DNA from: Synechococcus sp. CB0101
Lineage (GTDB): Bacteria; Cyanobacteriota; Cyanobacteriia; PCC-6307; Cyanobiaceae
Assembly (NCBI RefSeq): GCF_000179235.2
Contig: NZ_CP039373.1
Span: 558,032-622,031, forward strand
Length of the DNA stretch: 64,000 bases
Direction of reading: 5' to 3'
Below are positions 26,376 to 36,339 of the stretch, piece after piece; positions within the stretch are counted from its first letter, which is position 1; every line of letters starts with the position of its first letter. Position numbers and translations under genes: made by a program. Under the pieces are notes generated by a model. It had not been told where the DNA came from. It saw nothing but the letters and a program-made list of their open reading frames with translations, and ran no database searches.

Positions 26376-27758
26376 ATGTTGCGAGTCGCGGTGGTGGGCG
26401 GCGGCCCGAGCGGTTCCTGTGCTGCTGAAGTGCTGGCGAAGGCCGGCATCGAAACCTGGATCTTCGAGCGCAAGCTGGATAACGCCAAACCCTGTGGCGG
26501 GGCGATCCCGCTGTGCATGGTGGCTGAGTTCGACCTGCCCGAATCGATCATCGATCGGAAGGTGCGCAACATGAAGATGATTTCCCCCTCCAACCGTGAG
26601 GTGGACATCAATCTGGAGAACGACAACGAATACATCGGCATGTGCCGGCGTGAGGTGATGGATGCGTTCCTGCGCAACCGTGCCGCTGAGTTGGGTGCGC
26701 ACCTGGTGAACGGCCTGGTCACCAAGATCGACACCGGTGCCAACCGCCAGGGTCCTTACACCCTCACCTATTCCGATTACAGCGACGGCGAGGCCACCGG
26801 CACCACCCAAAGCCTCGAGGTGGATCTGATCATTGGCGCCGATGGCGCCAACAGCCGCGTGGCCAAAGCCATGGATGCCGGCGATTACAACGTGGCCATC
26901 GCCTTCCAGGAGCGCATCAAGCTCCCGCCTGAGGAGATGAAGTACTACGAGAGCCTGGCGGAGATGTATGTGGGCACCGATGTGTCCCCCGACTTCTACG
27001 CCTGGGTGTTCCCCAAGTACGACCACGTGGCCGTGGGTACCGGCACCATGCAGGAGAACCAGGCCCTGATCAAGAGCCTGCAGGAAGGGATCCGCGAGCG
27101 CGCCAAGAAGCGCCTGGTGAACGGTGAAGTGATCAAGGTGGAAGCCCACCCGATCCCCGAGCACCCGCGCCCGCGCCGTGTGGTGGGCCGCATGGCCCTA
27201 GTGGGCGATGCCGCGGGGTATGTGACCAAGAGCTCCGGCGAAGGCATTTATTTCGCGGCGAAGAGCGGTCGCATGTGCGCCGAGCAGATCGTGGAGTCGA
27301 GCCAGGGCGGCAAAAAAGTGCCCAGCGAGGCCGACCTCAAGAAGTACCTGAAGAAGTGGGACCGTCAGTACGGCGCCACCTACAAGGTGCTTGAAATTCT
27401 GCAAAACATCTTCTATCGCAACGACGCCGCCCGCGAAGCCTTCGTGGAGATGTGCGATGACAAGGATGTGCAGCGCCTCACCTTCGACAGCTACCTCTAC
27501 AAGCGAGTGGTGGCGATGAACCCCTGGCAGCAGCTCAAGCTCACCCTGCTCACCCTCGGCTCGGTCCTGCGCGGCAATGCGCTGGCACCTCAGGGCTACA
27601 AGCCGGTTCCGAGCGCCGTGCGTGAAGAAGCTGAAGTGAACGCCATGCTGGCCGTGAGCACCATCAAAGGTGGCATTCGCGTTGGCAAGGCCAAGGATGC
27701 GAAAGCAACCGGTGAAGCGAGCGACGAGCGCGAACCCGTCTTGGCCGGCAAGGGCTGA
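26376..27758 (+). CDS. chlP: Geranylgeranyl reductase
   Basis: Reduces geranylgeranyl groups to phytyl for chlorophyll and tocopherol. 460 residues from the ATG at 26376 (MLRVAVVGGGPSGSCAAEVL); 15 codons upstream are not family-like. Visible: FAD motif GGGPSGSCAAE, the early block ERKLDNAKPCGGAIPLCM, and the second flavin block VGDAAGYVTKSSGEGIYFAAKSG. Length and ending fit plant and cyanobacterial ChlP. It ends in a terminator and is divergent from the vanY-like gene. Confidence 0.97.
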   Translation: MLRVAVVGGGPSGSCAAEVLAKAGIETWIFERKLDNAKPCGGAIPLCMVAEFDLPESIIDRKVRNMKMISPSNREVDINLENDNEYIGMCRREVMDAFLRNRAAELGAHLVNGLVTKIDTGANRQGPYTLTYSDYSDGEATGTTQSLEVDLIIGADGANSRVAKAMDAGDYNVAIAFQERIKLPPEEMKYYESLAEMYVGTDVSPDFYAWVFPKYDHVAVGTGTMQENQALIKSLQEGIRERAKKRLVNGEVIKVEAHPIPEHPRPRRVVGRMALVGDAAGYVTKSSGEGIYFAAKSGRMCAEQIVESSQGGKKVPSEADLKKYLKKWDRQYGATYKVLEILQNIFYRNDAAREAFVEMCDDKDVQRLTFDSYLYKRVVAMNPWQQLKLTLLTLGSVLRGNALAPQGYKPVPSAVREEAEVNAMLAVSTIKGGIRVGKAKDAKATGEASDEREPVLAGKG

Positions 27759-27784
27759 TGAAGGCCTAAGCGATTCATTCACAA

Positions 27785-27813
27785 GAGCCGTCCCGCGAGG
27801 GGCGGCTTTTTAT
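27785..27813 (+). terminator. Terminator after chlP
   Basis: AGCCGTCCC, loop GCGA, GGGGCGGCT (one G-T pair), then TTTTATT. It lies 27 bases after the chlP stop, and the next gene converges from the right. Confidence 0.88.
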
Positions 27814-27864
27814 TGAAATTGCACCTACGGGACTTGATACAGCGCGAAAAAGACTGATAAATGC

Positions 27865-28965
27865 CTAAGCCTCAGTCATCGAGACAAGCTGCTGCTTGTT
27901 GCTGTCCCAGAGAATCAGACTAAAACATCTCGGCAAATCCTGCAGACGCAGATAGGTGCAATCACCAAGCAGATGCTGATTGGCCTCATGACATGCCCGC
28001 AAGCGGTAATTCGGGATTCGCTCACAAAGGTGGTGAATACTGTGGAAGGCGATATCAGCCGAAAACCAGTGGAGAACGGGCGGAAGGATTAAGTTACTGC
28101 TTCCCTCGGTAGCCCCCTTGAAATAGCTCCAGTCATTCGTGCGGTGCGCATACGAACCTGGGAAATTGTGCTGCACAAAGAAGATGCAAATAAAAATTGC
28201 AGCGGAGCAAGTCATCACAATCGCGTAGCAACTCCAAAACAACCCAATCCCTAGCCAATGGCTCATCAACCACCAACTAGCAAGTACGCAGGCATTGTTT
28301 GCTGCCAAATCAACGAATTCCCCGCTCGTATACCAGTGGCTTGACTCAAACGCCAAGGTGAGACGACCCAAAGCGAAGAGCGCACTGGGGCCATCTCGGC
28401 GCATTGCGGCAGCCATAGCCGAAGCCCATTCAGCCAAGCCAAGCAACAGCTGCAGGCGTGGACGTAGAACGAGATAAAAGAAACCACCCGGAAATAACAT
28501 GAAGGGATGACGAGACCATCCGTAGCGTTGCTTCTGCTGCGGTGTTAGCCGTTGGTATTGCTCAACAGTGAGCAAGGAAGAAGGGCCTCGGTAGCGTTCC
28601 CAATTGCCGTTATGAAGATGATGAAAGGCATGACCCCGCGACCATGGATGTTGCGGAATGGCATTGACAACACCAAGCAGGAAACCAACAGCTCGGTTAA
28701 CTGCCTTGCCGTGGAATAAAGACTCGTGCCCGCAGTCATGCATCAACGAAAAGGACCGCGCTGAAAACAGCACAAGCAAGGCCAGCACCGGAACGATGAG
28801 CAGGCTTTGGAGCCTCAGCGGCTGCACGACCCAAGGCACACATACCCACAGCAATGCCGTTGGCAGCAGCGTGCTGAGGAGTTGCCAAACCGCGAGACGG
28901 TTGTCCGAACGGCGAAAGGGCGCTAGCGAAAAGTCGGTGCGCTTCCTGACCTGAGATGCTTGCAA
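27865..28965 (-). CDS. Membrane fatty-acid desaturase (acyl-lipid, DesA-like)
   Basis: 366 residues. Di-iron desaturase with the three His boxes: HDCGHESLF (about 77), HAFHHLHNGN (about 113) and HSIHHLCERIPNY (about 314). Hydrophobic segments flank them in the usual pattern. The third box with IPNYRL is typical of the delta-12/omega-6 branch, but position specificity is not certain. The first codon is TTG (28965) with no visible ribosome-binding site. Base composition is lower in G+C than neighbours (about 47% in 28261-28320 by count), hinting at later acquisition. It stands alone between chlP and glyS. Confidence 0.88.
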   Translation of the reverse strand: MQASQVRKRTDFSLAPFRRSDNRLAVWQLLSTLLPTALLWVCVPWVVQPLRLQSLLIVPVLALLVLFSARSFSLMHDCGHESLFHGKAVNRAVGFLLGVVNAIPQHPWSRGHAFHHLHNGNWERYRGPSSLLTVEQYQRLTPQQKQRYGWSRHPFMLFPGGFFYLVLRPRLQLLLGLAEWASAMAAAMRRDGPSALFALGRLTLAFESSHWYTSGEFVDLAANNACVLASWWLMSHWLGIGLFWSCYAIVMTCSAAIFICIFFVQHNFPGSYAHRTNDWSYFKGATEGSSNLILPPVLHWFSADIAFHSIHHLCERIPNYRLRACHEANQHLLGDCTYLRLQDLPRCFSLILWDSNKQQLVSMTEA

Positions 28966-29048
28966 GATGGATGTTGGCCCTGATCACCAGGTGCGCCAAA
29001 TCACCTGCTCAACCCACACCCTAGTGGCCAGCATCCGCCGATGCCGCG

Positions 29049-31214
29049 TCAGCCGCTGATGCGGCTGAAATCAGCCAGCACCGACGCCTGATTACGCAGC
29101 ACACCGAGGAGATTCAGGCGGTTGGTGCGAATCGCCGGATCGTCGGCCATCACCATCACGCTCTGGTCGCCATCAAAGAAGGCGGCCAGAGCAGCGGTGC
29201 CTGCAATGAGGCCCTGAGCCAGTTGGCTGTAGCGATCAGCACCAGTGGCCGTCGCCACCGGCTCGAGCTGATCAATCACCTGAAGCATGCCCGCTTCACT
29301 GCTCTTCTCAAACAGGGCTGCGTTCACAACGCCGGCTGCAGAAAGCACAGTGGCGGACAGGTCGCCCTTCTCAGCCAAACGCGCGGCACGCGTCACCACA
29401 GCCTGAACAGCAGCCAGGTCGCCGCTGGCCCGCAGTTGCATCAACAGATCTGCCCGCTCGCGAGCGTCGGCGGGATCCCGGAGCAGCCGCTCGAGGGGCA
29501 CGCTGTCGCCGGCGACCGCCTGCACCAGATCCGCATCCGTACCCACCTCTTCCAGCAGGCTCTGAACACGCTGCCGCAGCAGATCGCCCAGATCAGCCGC
29601 CAAGGCACCTGCTTCCACCTTGAAGTCAGGCAGCAGAACAGCCCAGTGAGCGCAGGCCCGCTGCAGGAGCTGCAGCAGATCCAGGCGCCAGCCTTTAGCC
29701 CAGAGGATCTGCAGCACACCGTTGCCGGCGCGGCGCAGCGCATAGGGGTCGGAAGAGCCGCTGGGGCGCTCGCCTTTGGCATAGATGCTCAGCAGAAGCT
29801 CAAGGCGTTCAGCTAACGCCACCACGGCACCGGCATCCGAGGCGGGCAGATCATCGCCAGCACCGCGGGGGAGGTAGTGCTCCAAAACAGCGAGAGCTAC
29901 CTCGCGCGGCTCGCCTTCGGCCAACAAGTATTTGCCACCCATCACACCCTGGAGCTCGGGGAATTCACCCACCATCTGGCTCACGAGATCGTGCTTGCAC
30001 AGGTGAGCGGCATGACGGGCGTGGGCTGCCGTGGCCTCAGGCAACGCCAGCTGCTCGAGCAGAACATCGGTGATCCACTCCAGCCGCTCGACGCGATCCA
30101 GCAGTGAGCCCAAGCCAGCGGCGAAGGTCACGCGGGCTAACTGATCGCGCCGATCGATGCTCGGCACGGCGCGATCGGCATTCACAAAGAATTCGGCGTC
30201 CGCCAGCCGGGCTTTGAGCACCCGTTCATTACCGCGGCGCACGGTGTCGAGGGCTTCAGGCAGGCCATTGCCGATGCAGAGAAAACGCGGCAACAGGCTG
30301 GTGCGGGCATCGAGAGCCAGGGGATCCTGGTCAGCACCGCGGCGATAGAGCGGCACATAGCGCTGGTGCGCGCGCATCACCGTGCTCAGGACCTCAGCCG
30401 GCAAGGCGAGGTAGTGCTCATCCACGCTCCCTTCGATCAGCAGCGGCGCTTCCACCAGATCGGTGAGCTCCTCGAACAGATCGTTAGGCAGATCCGCGGT
30501 GGCTTCGAGTGATTCGGCGGCCTTGGCCACCGTGTCGCGAATCCAGGCGGCCCGTTGGCTGCGATCCACCTGCACGCCCGCTGCGGCCAAGGCCTCGTCG
30601 TAAGCGGAGGCACTGTTGATGGCGACAGCACCACCGTGGAGGCGGTGGCTACGGCTGCTGTTGCCGCTCACCACCTCAGGGTCACTGCCCTCGAGTCGAA
30701 CCGGCACCACCTCACGATCCAGCAACGCCACCAGCCAACGCACCGGCCGGGAAAAGCGGCTCTCACCGGAGCCCCAGCGCATGAAGCGGCGCCCCTGGAG
30801 GCTGCTGATCCATTGGGGGATCCAGCTGCTGAGCAGCTCAGGTGCCGGGCGACCCCGCTCGAGCACGGTGGCGAACACAAAAGGGCCTTTAGGGGTTTCA
30901 CGAACCTCGAGAGCCTCGGCGGCGATACCGCAGCGCTTGGCAAAGCCTTCAGCGGCAGGTGTAGGTACGCCGTCTTTGAAAGCCTGCGCGGCAGGCGGGC
31001 CTTTGCGCTCTTCCTCGAGATCAGGTGCGGCGGATTGCAAGTCGTGCACTTGCAGCGCGATGCGGCGTGGCGTACTGGTGCAGCGAATGGCACCGTGGCC
31101 CAACCGGGCTTCGCTCAGGTCACGGCGCACCATCTGCTCGAGCTGGGGCAACGCGAGACGGGCAAAATCGGCGGGCAGTTCCTCGGTCCCGATCTCCAGC
31201 AGAAAGGTCGACAC
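29049..31214 (-). CDS. glyS: Glycyl-tRNA synthetase beta subunit
   Basis: Beta chain of the alpha2beta2 bacterial GlyRS. 721 residues from the GTG at 31214 (MSTFLLEIGTEELPADF); this motif is the standard N-terminus, and 31 upstream in-frame codons are not homologous and run toward the divergent sir gene. Family blocks: TPRRIALQV, RFMRWGSGESRFSRPVRWLVAL, and an HD-like region around HAAHLCKHDLVSQMVGEFPELQG. The alpha subunit glyQ is not in the window. Confidence 0.97.
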   Translation of the reverse strand: MSTFLLEIGTEELPADFARLALPQLEQMVRRDLSEARLGHGAIRCTSTPRRIALQVHDLQSAAPDLEEERKGPPAAQAFKDGVPTPAAEGFAKRCGIAAEALEVRETPKGPFVFATVLERGRPAPELLSSWIPQWISSLQGRRFMRWGSGESRFSRPVRWLVALLDREVVPVRLEGSDPEVVSGNSSRSHRLHGGAVAINSASAYDEALAAAGVQVDRSQRAAWIRDTVAKAAESLEATADLPNDLFEELTDLVEAPLLIEGSVDEHYLALPAEVLSTVMRAHQRYVPLYRRGADQDPLALDARTSLLPRFLCIGNGLPEALDTVRRGNERVLKARLADAEFFVNADRAVPSIDRRDQLARVTFAAGLGSLLDRVERLEWITDVLLEQLALPEATAAHARHAAHLCKHDLVSQMVGEFPELQGVMGGKYLLAEGEPREVALAVLEHYLPRGAGDDLPASDAGAVVALAERLELLLSIYAKGERPSGSSDPYALRRAGNGVLQILWAKGWRLDLLQLLQRACAHWAVLLPDFKVEAGALAADLGDLLRQRVQSLLEEVGTDADLVQAVAGDSVPLERLLRDPADARERADLLMQLRASGDLAAVQAVVTRAARLAEKGDLSATVLSAAGVVNAALFEKSSEAGMLQVIDQLEPVATATGADRYSQLAQGLIAGTAALAAFFDGDQSVMVMADDPAIRTNRLNLLGVLRNQASVLADFSRISG

Positions 31215-31319
31215 GAGGTTCAGGCCACAACAGCCGCCCACTGTATTGAAGGGCTCAGGCTCAGCCCCAGGTCTGTTCAGTGGTGAACGGCGTTTCGCTA
31301 CGGTCATACCTCCATCTCG

Positions 31320-33128
31320 ATGCAGCGTGTGACCGTGACGGCAGGGTCCGAAGAGCGCAGCTCTGAGCTGCAGGGCAGCCGCCCGTTCTCGCCTTGCATT
31401 GCCAACGGCGCCGAGCGCAGCAAATTCGAGCAGCTCAAGGCCGATAGCGCCTATCTGCGCGACCCCTTGGCGGCCGAACTCGAGAACGACCTACCCAATT
31501 TCAGCGATGGCGCTGTTCAACTGCTGAAGTTCCACGGCAGTTATCAACAAGACAACCGCGAAAATCGCCAGAAAGGCCAAGAACGCGATTGGCAGATGAT
31601 GCTGCGCTTGCGCAGCCCCGCCGGCCGCATTCCGGCTTCGCTGTTCCTCGCCATGGACGATCTGGCCGATCGCCTTGGCAATGGAACCCTGCGGGTTACC
31701 ACCCGCCAGGCCTTCCAGATGCATGGCATCCGCAAGCACAACCTGCGCGAGGTGATCGGCACGATCGTGCGGGGCATGGGCTCCACCCTCGCGGCCTGCG
31801 GCGATATCAACCGCAATGTGATGGCTCCGGCGGCACCGTTCGACAAAGGTGCCTACCCGGCAGCCCGCCAGCTCGCCAACGACATTGCAGACACCCTCAG
31901 TCCCGTGGCTGCTGAAGGCGCGTATCTCGACCTCTGGGTGGATGGTGAACTGAGCTACCGCATCAAGCCCACCCGTGCGGTGAACAAGGTGCGCGAGCGG
32001 CAGCACGACGCTGGCGTGTTCAGCGGCGATGCCGAGGAACCGCTCTACGGCACCACCTATTTACCCCGCAAGTTCAAGTGCGCGGTGACGGTGCCCGGTG
32101 ACAACTCCGTGGACCTGCTCACCCAGGACATCGGCTTGGTGGCCTTTGCCGATGCCAATGGAGCGCTGCGGGGTTGCAACGTGTATGTGGGTGGCGGCAT
32201 GGGCCGCACCCACAACAAGGAAGAAACCTTCGCCCGCACGGCCGATGCGCTCGGTTATGTGGACGCCGAGCATGTGCTCGATCTGGTTCAGGCGATCCTG
32301 GCCCTCCAACGCGACTACGGCGACCGGCAAAACCGCCGCCATTCGCGGATGAAATACCTGATTCACGATCAAGGGATCGCCTGGTTCAAGCAGGAACTGA
32401 AGGCGAAGTACTTCGCGCATCCGATCAAAGGCATGCGCCTGGAGCCCAAGGCCAAACTGCAGGACTATCTGGGCTGGCATCGCCAAGGCACCGGCAAATG
32501 GTTTGTGGGGATTCCGCTGCTGTGCGGCCGACTCGCCGGTGAGCTGAAGCGCGGCCTGCGGGAGCTCGTGGAGACCTATCAACTGGAGGTGCGCCTCACC
32601 CCGAACCAAGACCTCCTGCTCTGCAACATCGGCACAGCCCAGCGGGCCAGCGTGCGCACCGCTCTCGAGGCCATGGGCATCACCACACCGGAGGCACCGC
32701 CACTGCTGGCAAGGCATGCCATCGCCTGCCCGGCTCTGCCGTTGTGCGGCCTCGCGGTCACGGAAGCTGAGCGAATCCTGCCCCAGGTGCTCGATCGCCT
32801 TGATGCGCAGCTGCGCAGGCTGGAGATCGAAAAGCCCATGCTGGTGCGGATGACAGGCTGCCCCAATGGCTGCGCTCGGCCCTACATGGCCGAACTGGGG
32901 CTGGTGGGTGACGGAGTGAACCAGTACCAGGTTTGGCTGGGTGGCACGCCCAACCTCACGCGTCTGGCCGAGCCCTACGTTGAAAAAATGCCGCTGGAGA
33001 AGCTCGAAAGCACGCTCGAGCCGTTGCTGCTGGGCTGGAAAGCAGCCGGCGGCCGCCGCTCCTTCGGCGATTACGTGGCCAAGCTCGGCCGCGAGCAGGT
33101 GGAATCGCTCCTAGCTGCCACCGCCTGA
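31320..33128 (+). CDS. sir: Ferredoxin-sulfite reductase
   Basis: Six-electron reduction of sulfite to sulfide with ferredoxin for Cys synthesis. 602 residues. The siroheme/[4Fe-4S] ligands are Cys470 and Cys476 (ACPALPLCGLA) plus Cys514 and Cys518 (TGCPNGCARPYMAELG). Two duplicated sulfite/nitrite-reductase half-domains are visible, and the N-terminus (SKFEQLKADSAYLRDPLAAEL) favours sulfite over nitrite reductase. Divergent from glyS; its last 18 bases overlap the vanX-like gene tail to tail. Confidence 0.95.
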   Translation: MQRVTVTAGSEERSSELQGSRPFSPCIANGAERSKFEQLKADSAYLRDPLAAELENDLPNFSDGAVQLLKFHGSYQQDNRENRQKGQERDWQMMLRLRSPAGRIPASLFLAMDDLADRLGNGTLRVTTRQAFQMHGIRKHNLREVIGTIVRGMGSTLAACGDINRNVMAPAAPFDKGAYPAARQLANDIADTLSPVAAEGAYLDLWVDGELSYRIKPTRAVNKVRERQHDAGVFSGDAEEPLYGTTYLPRKFKCAVTVPGDNSVDLLTQDIGLVAFADANGALRGCNVYVGGGMGRTHNKEETFARTADALGYVDAEHVLDLVQAILALQRDYGDRQNRRHSRMKYLIHDQGIAWFKQELKAKYFAHPIKGMRLEPKAKLQDYLGWHRQGTGKWFVGIPLLCGRLAGELKRGLRELVETYQLEVRLTPNQDLLLCNIGTAQRASVRTALEAMGITTPEAPPLLARHAIACPALPLCGLAVTEAERILPQVLDRLDAQLRRLEIEKPMLVRMTGCPNGCARPYMAELGLVGDGVNQYQVWLGGTPNLTRLAEPYVEKMPLEKLESTLEPLLLGWKAAGGRRSFGDYVAKLGREQVESLLAATA

Positions 33129-33830
33129 TCGGCCGTAGATGGCCTGGCGCACGCCAGTGCGCCAGGCCCAGAGCTGATCGCCGTGGCTGAAATGCCACCA
33201 CTCGTTGGGGTGCTGCGCGAATCCGGCCTGGTGCATCACCGCCGCCAGGGTTGCACGCCGCTCGTGGAAGAGCGCCGCTTGCTGTCGGCGTGTGGGATCG
33301 CTGGCATCCCTTGCCAGTTCCGCGAAGTGCTCGGGATGGGAGACGGGGCCCAGGGCATCAATGGGAGAGCCCAGATCCCATGGCTCCCCGTCACGAGAAG
33401 CAAGGGTGAGATCCACCGCCGCACCGGTGCTATGGGGCGGCGGCGTGGCCGGGTTGTCGCTGGGTGGCGCCCAGAAGCGCCCCACCTCCTGCTCCACCGC
33501 CTGAAGCTCTGGGCTAGGACGGCTGGGATCAACCCCCCGCGCCGCGCATTCCTCCGCCGTGGCATGGGCCACCATGAAGCGCTGCACCGCAATCGGTCGC
33601 CAGGCATCAAAGATGGCCAGCCGGCAATCGGGGGTGTGCTGCTGTAACCGCCTCTGGGCCTCCAGCAGCCGCGTGATCACCCCCTGGCGCAGGCGAAATG
33701 GAGAAGCACCCTCGCCATAGGGAGCCCCCAAACGGGCATAGGGGTGGGGCTCGAGGCGGTGCAGCTCCGCGGGCAACGGCAGCAACGGCTCACCGCACTC
33801 ATGAATCGGAATCGGGCTCCAAGGGCGCAT
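33111..33830 (-). CDS. D-Ala-D-Ala dipeptidase, VanX/DdpX type (M15D)
   Basis: Zinc dipeptidase cleaving D-Ala-D-Ala. 239 residues with FDAWRPIAVQRF, zinc site HSTGAAVDLTL (His-x6-Asp) and the catalytic Glu with third ligand in NEWWHFSHGDQLWAW. There are no vanH/vanA neighbours, so peptidoglycan turnover or nutrition is more likely than glycopeptide resistance. The stop lies inside the sir 3' end (18-base convergent overlap). It starts 4 bases before the recG stop on the same strand. Confidence 0.93.
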   Translation of the reverse strand: MRPWSPIPIHECGEPLLPLPAELHRLEPHPYARLGAPYGEGASPFRLRQGVITRLLEAQRRLQQHTPDCRLAIFDAWRPIAVQRFMVAHATAEECAARGVDPSRPSPELQAVEQEVGRFWAPPSDNPATPPPHSTGAAVDLTLASRDGEPWDLGSPIDALGPVSHPEHFAELARDASDPTRRQQAALFHERRATLAAVMHQAGFAQHPNEWWHFSHGDQLWAWRTGVRQAIYGRSGGGS

Positions 33831-33834
33831 CGGT

Positions 33835-36339
33835 TCAGTTCAAACGGGCTGGGGCAGCCGTGCGCTGCCGCTGTTCTGCCAGGGCTTGGGCCAGGGAGGG
33901 ATGGGCCTCGAGGCCGGGATCGCGCTCCATGATCTGCTGCGCCACCAAGCGCGCCTGCTCGAGCACATCGCCATCGTCGGTGAGGCTGGCCAGAGCTAAA
34001 TCCGGCAGGCCGCTCTGGCGGGTACCGAGCACTTGTCCAGGCCCGCGCAGGCGCAGATCCATTTCGGCAATTTCGAAGCCATCGGTGGAATGCACCAGCA
34101 CCTCGAGGCGCTGACGCGCGAGGGCGTTCCGGCTGTCATTGATCAGCTGACAGAACGAGGCTGCCGCACCCCGCCCCACACGACCACGCAACTGGTGCAA
34201 CTGGGCTAAACCAAAGCGATCAGCGTGTTCGATCACCATCACGCTGGCCTCCGGCACATCCACACCCACTTCCACCACCGTGGTGCTCACCAGCACCTGG
34301 GTATCGCCCGCGGCGAAGGCACCGATCGCGGCCTGTTTGTCGGCACTGGCCATGCGGCCATGCAGCAAACCCACCTGCAGATCGGGAAAGATCTGCTCGC
34401 TGAGCTGCTGATGCACCTCAACTGCCGAGCGCAGATCCAGTTTTTCCGATTCCTCCACCAGCGGCAGCACCACATAGGCCCGCTGGCCCAGGGCCACCTG
34501 CTCGCGAATCAGTTGATAGGCCTGCTCACGCTCGGCGGCAGATAACAGAGCGGTACGAATCGGCGTGCGGCCCGGGGGCAACTCATCGATCTGACTCACC
34601 TCCAGATCACCGTGCAGCGAGAGCGCCAGGGTGCGTGGAATCGGCGTGGCCGTCATCGTGAGCAGATGGGGCTGGAGGCCCTTATCCAGCAGGCGATTGC
34701 GTTGATGCACCCCGAAGCGGTGCTGCTCATCCACCACCACCAGGCCCAAGCGGGCGAACTGAACCGGGTCTTCCAGGAGGGCGTGGGTGCCCACCAGCAT
34801 CTTGAGGGTGCCATTGGCGAGATCCGCCAGCAGTTCCCGGCGCCGCCGCGCTGGCGTGGAGCCAGTGAGCAGGGCGCAGCTCACATGCAGCTGGGGAAGC
34901 CACTCACAGAGCTTGCGGTAGTGCTGCTCGGCCAACACCTCGGTGGGGGCCATCAAGGCGCCCTGGCAACCGGCTTCGATGGCGGTGAGCAGGGCGGCGA
35001 TGGCCACCACGGTTTTGCCGCTGCCCACATCGCCCTGCACCAATCGGGCCATCGGTTCCTGCCGCTCCAGGTCAGCGCGAATTTCCGCCAGCACCCGTTG
35101 TTGCGCTCCGGTGAGCGGGAACGGCAACAGCTCCAGAAACGCAGGCAACAACGTGCCACTGGGGTTGTTCAACGCCGGTGCCGGCCGGCTGGTGAGCTGA
35201 CGGCGACGCTGCAGCAGCCCCAGCTGCAGATACAGAAACTCATCGAACACCAAGCGGCGCCGGGCCTTGGCCAGAGACGCCTGATCGCTGGGGGCGTGAA
35301 TCTGAGTGAGGGCTGTGCCGAGGTTCACCAACTGCTCCTGCTGCTGAATCGAGGCCGGTAGCGGATCGGGCCAACCCTGCGCTGCCGCCAACAACGGCCG
35401 CACCAAGGCCCGAAGGCGATCAGCGCTGAGGCCCTCCGTGAGCCCGTACACCGGCAACAAGCGACCGATCTGCTCGCTCTGCACCGGCGCATGAGGGCTG
35501 GCCAGCACCTCCATCAATGGATCTTGAAACGCCGGGCCATAGGGGGTTTCCTTCACCAAACCGCTCACAGCAACGGTGGCGCCGGTGGGGTATTGCCGCT
35601 GTTGCGCTTTCAGCCAGGCCGGCGAGCTGAAGCGTTTGCCAGCAAAAAACTTGGAGATGCGAATGCGACCGGTGATATCCGCCAGCTGCAACTCCAGGAT
35701 CGAAAGATTGGGGTTGCGGGGGCTGGTGAAACTGTGGCTGCGGCGCACGGTGGCCACGATCGTGGCGGTGCGTCCAGGTTCGAGGGCCGCGATGCGCACC
35801 AGGTTGGAATAGTCGAGGTAATCGCGCGGGTAGTAGCGCACCAAATCCCGCGCCACCCAGAGATCGAGGGCCGCCAGCCGCGTCGCACTTTTCGGTCCTA
35901 CCCCCTTGATCTCACTGAGCGGGGTGTCGGGGCGAATGCTGGCGAGCCCCGATGCCGCAGGCGCCTCAGCCTCTGGCACCAAGCGCAGCCTTGGGGGAGC
36001 AACGGGCCGCACCGGCTCATGGGCCCGCTGCAGTTCATGCAGGGCCTGCCGGGTACGGCGCACCAGCGACTGCCTGCCGGCCTGCGTGAGATCGGTGTAG
36101 GTCTCAAACTGCTGAGCCAATTGCTCCAGCAGTTGTTGTTGATGGGGGGGCAAGGGCCCGGGTGCCTCCCGCAAGCTGCGGCTGAGGAAGGCTTGAAAGG
36201 GCTCACGCCGCCCCTGAAGGTTGCCGAAGCCACGATTGGCCTCCAGCTGCAACCCCTGCTGGAGGGGCCGCAGCCAGGCTGGAAGGCTCAGGACTGATCC
36301 GCCGCCGGAGTCAGGTTGTGGGCATGGTCCTGAAACCAC
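33835..36339 (-). CDS. recG: ATP-dependent DNA helicase RecG
   Basis: Branch-migrating helicase that remodels stalled replication forks. Up to 834 residues. Visible: wedge/OB domain, helicase motifs LVQGDVGSGKTVVA, VDEQHRFGVHQR, TMTATPIPRTLAL and HQLRGRVGRG. The N-terminal extension (about 100 residues with a Gln/Leu-rich helical segment) is common in cyanobacterial RecG. The start is uncertain: the GTG at 36339 overlaps the preceding gene by 52 bases, and no ATG lies near the family-like stretch LPAWLRPLQQGLQLEA. Confidence 0.94.
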   Translation of the reverse strand: MVSGPCPQPDSGGGSVLSLPAWLRPLQQGLQLEANRGFGNLQGRREPFQAFLSRSLREAPGPLPPHQQQLLEQLAQQFETYTDLTQAGRQSLVRRTRQALHELQRAHEPVRPVAPPRLRLVPEAEAPAASGLASIRPDTPLSEIKGVGPKSATRLAALDLWVARDLVRYYPRDYLDYSNLVRIAALEPGRTATIVATVRRSHSFTSPRNPNLSILELQLADITGRIRISKFFAGKRFSSPAWLKAQQRQYPTGATVAVSGLVKETPYGPAFQDPLMEVLASPHAPVQSEQIGRLLPVYGLTEGLSADRLRALVRPLLAAAQGWPDPLPASIQQQEQLVNLGTALTQIHAPSDQASLAKARRRLVFDEFLYLQLGLLQRRRQLTSRPAPALNNPSGTLLPAFLELLPFPLTGAQQRVLAEIRADLERQEPMARLVQGDVGSGKTVVAIAALLTAIEAGCQGALMAPTEVLAEQHYRKLCEWLPQLHVSCALLTGSTPARRRRELLADLANGTLKMLVGTHALLEDPVQFARLGLVVVDEQHRFGVHQRNRLLDKGLQPHLLTMTATPIPRTLALSLHGDLEVSQIDELPPGRTPIRTALLSAAEREQAYQLIREQVALGQRAYVVLPLVEESEKLDLRSAVEVHQQLSEQIFPDLQVGLLHGRMASADKQAAIGAFAAGDTQVLVSTTVVEVGVDVPEASVMVIEHADRFGLAQLHQLRGRVGRGAAASFCQLINDSRNALARQRLEVLVHSTDGFEIAEMDLRLRGPGQVLGTRQSGLPDLALASLTDDGDVLEQARLVAQQIMERDPGLEAHPSLAQALAEQRQRTAAPARLN

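Noticed and set aside
26334-27164. 276-codon minus-strand frame opposite chlP
   Set aside because: Shadow of chlP; His/Val/Gly-rich with no domain.
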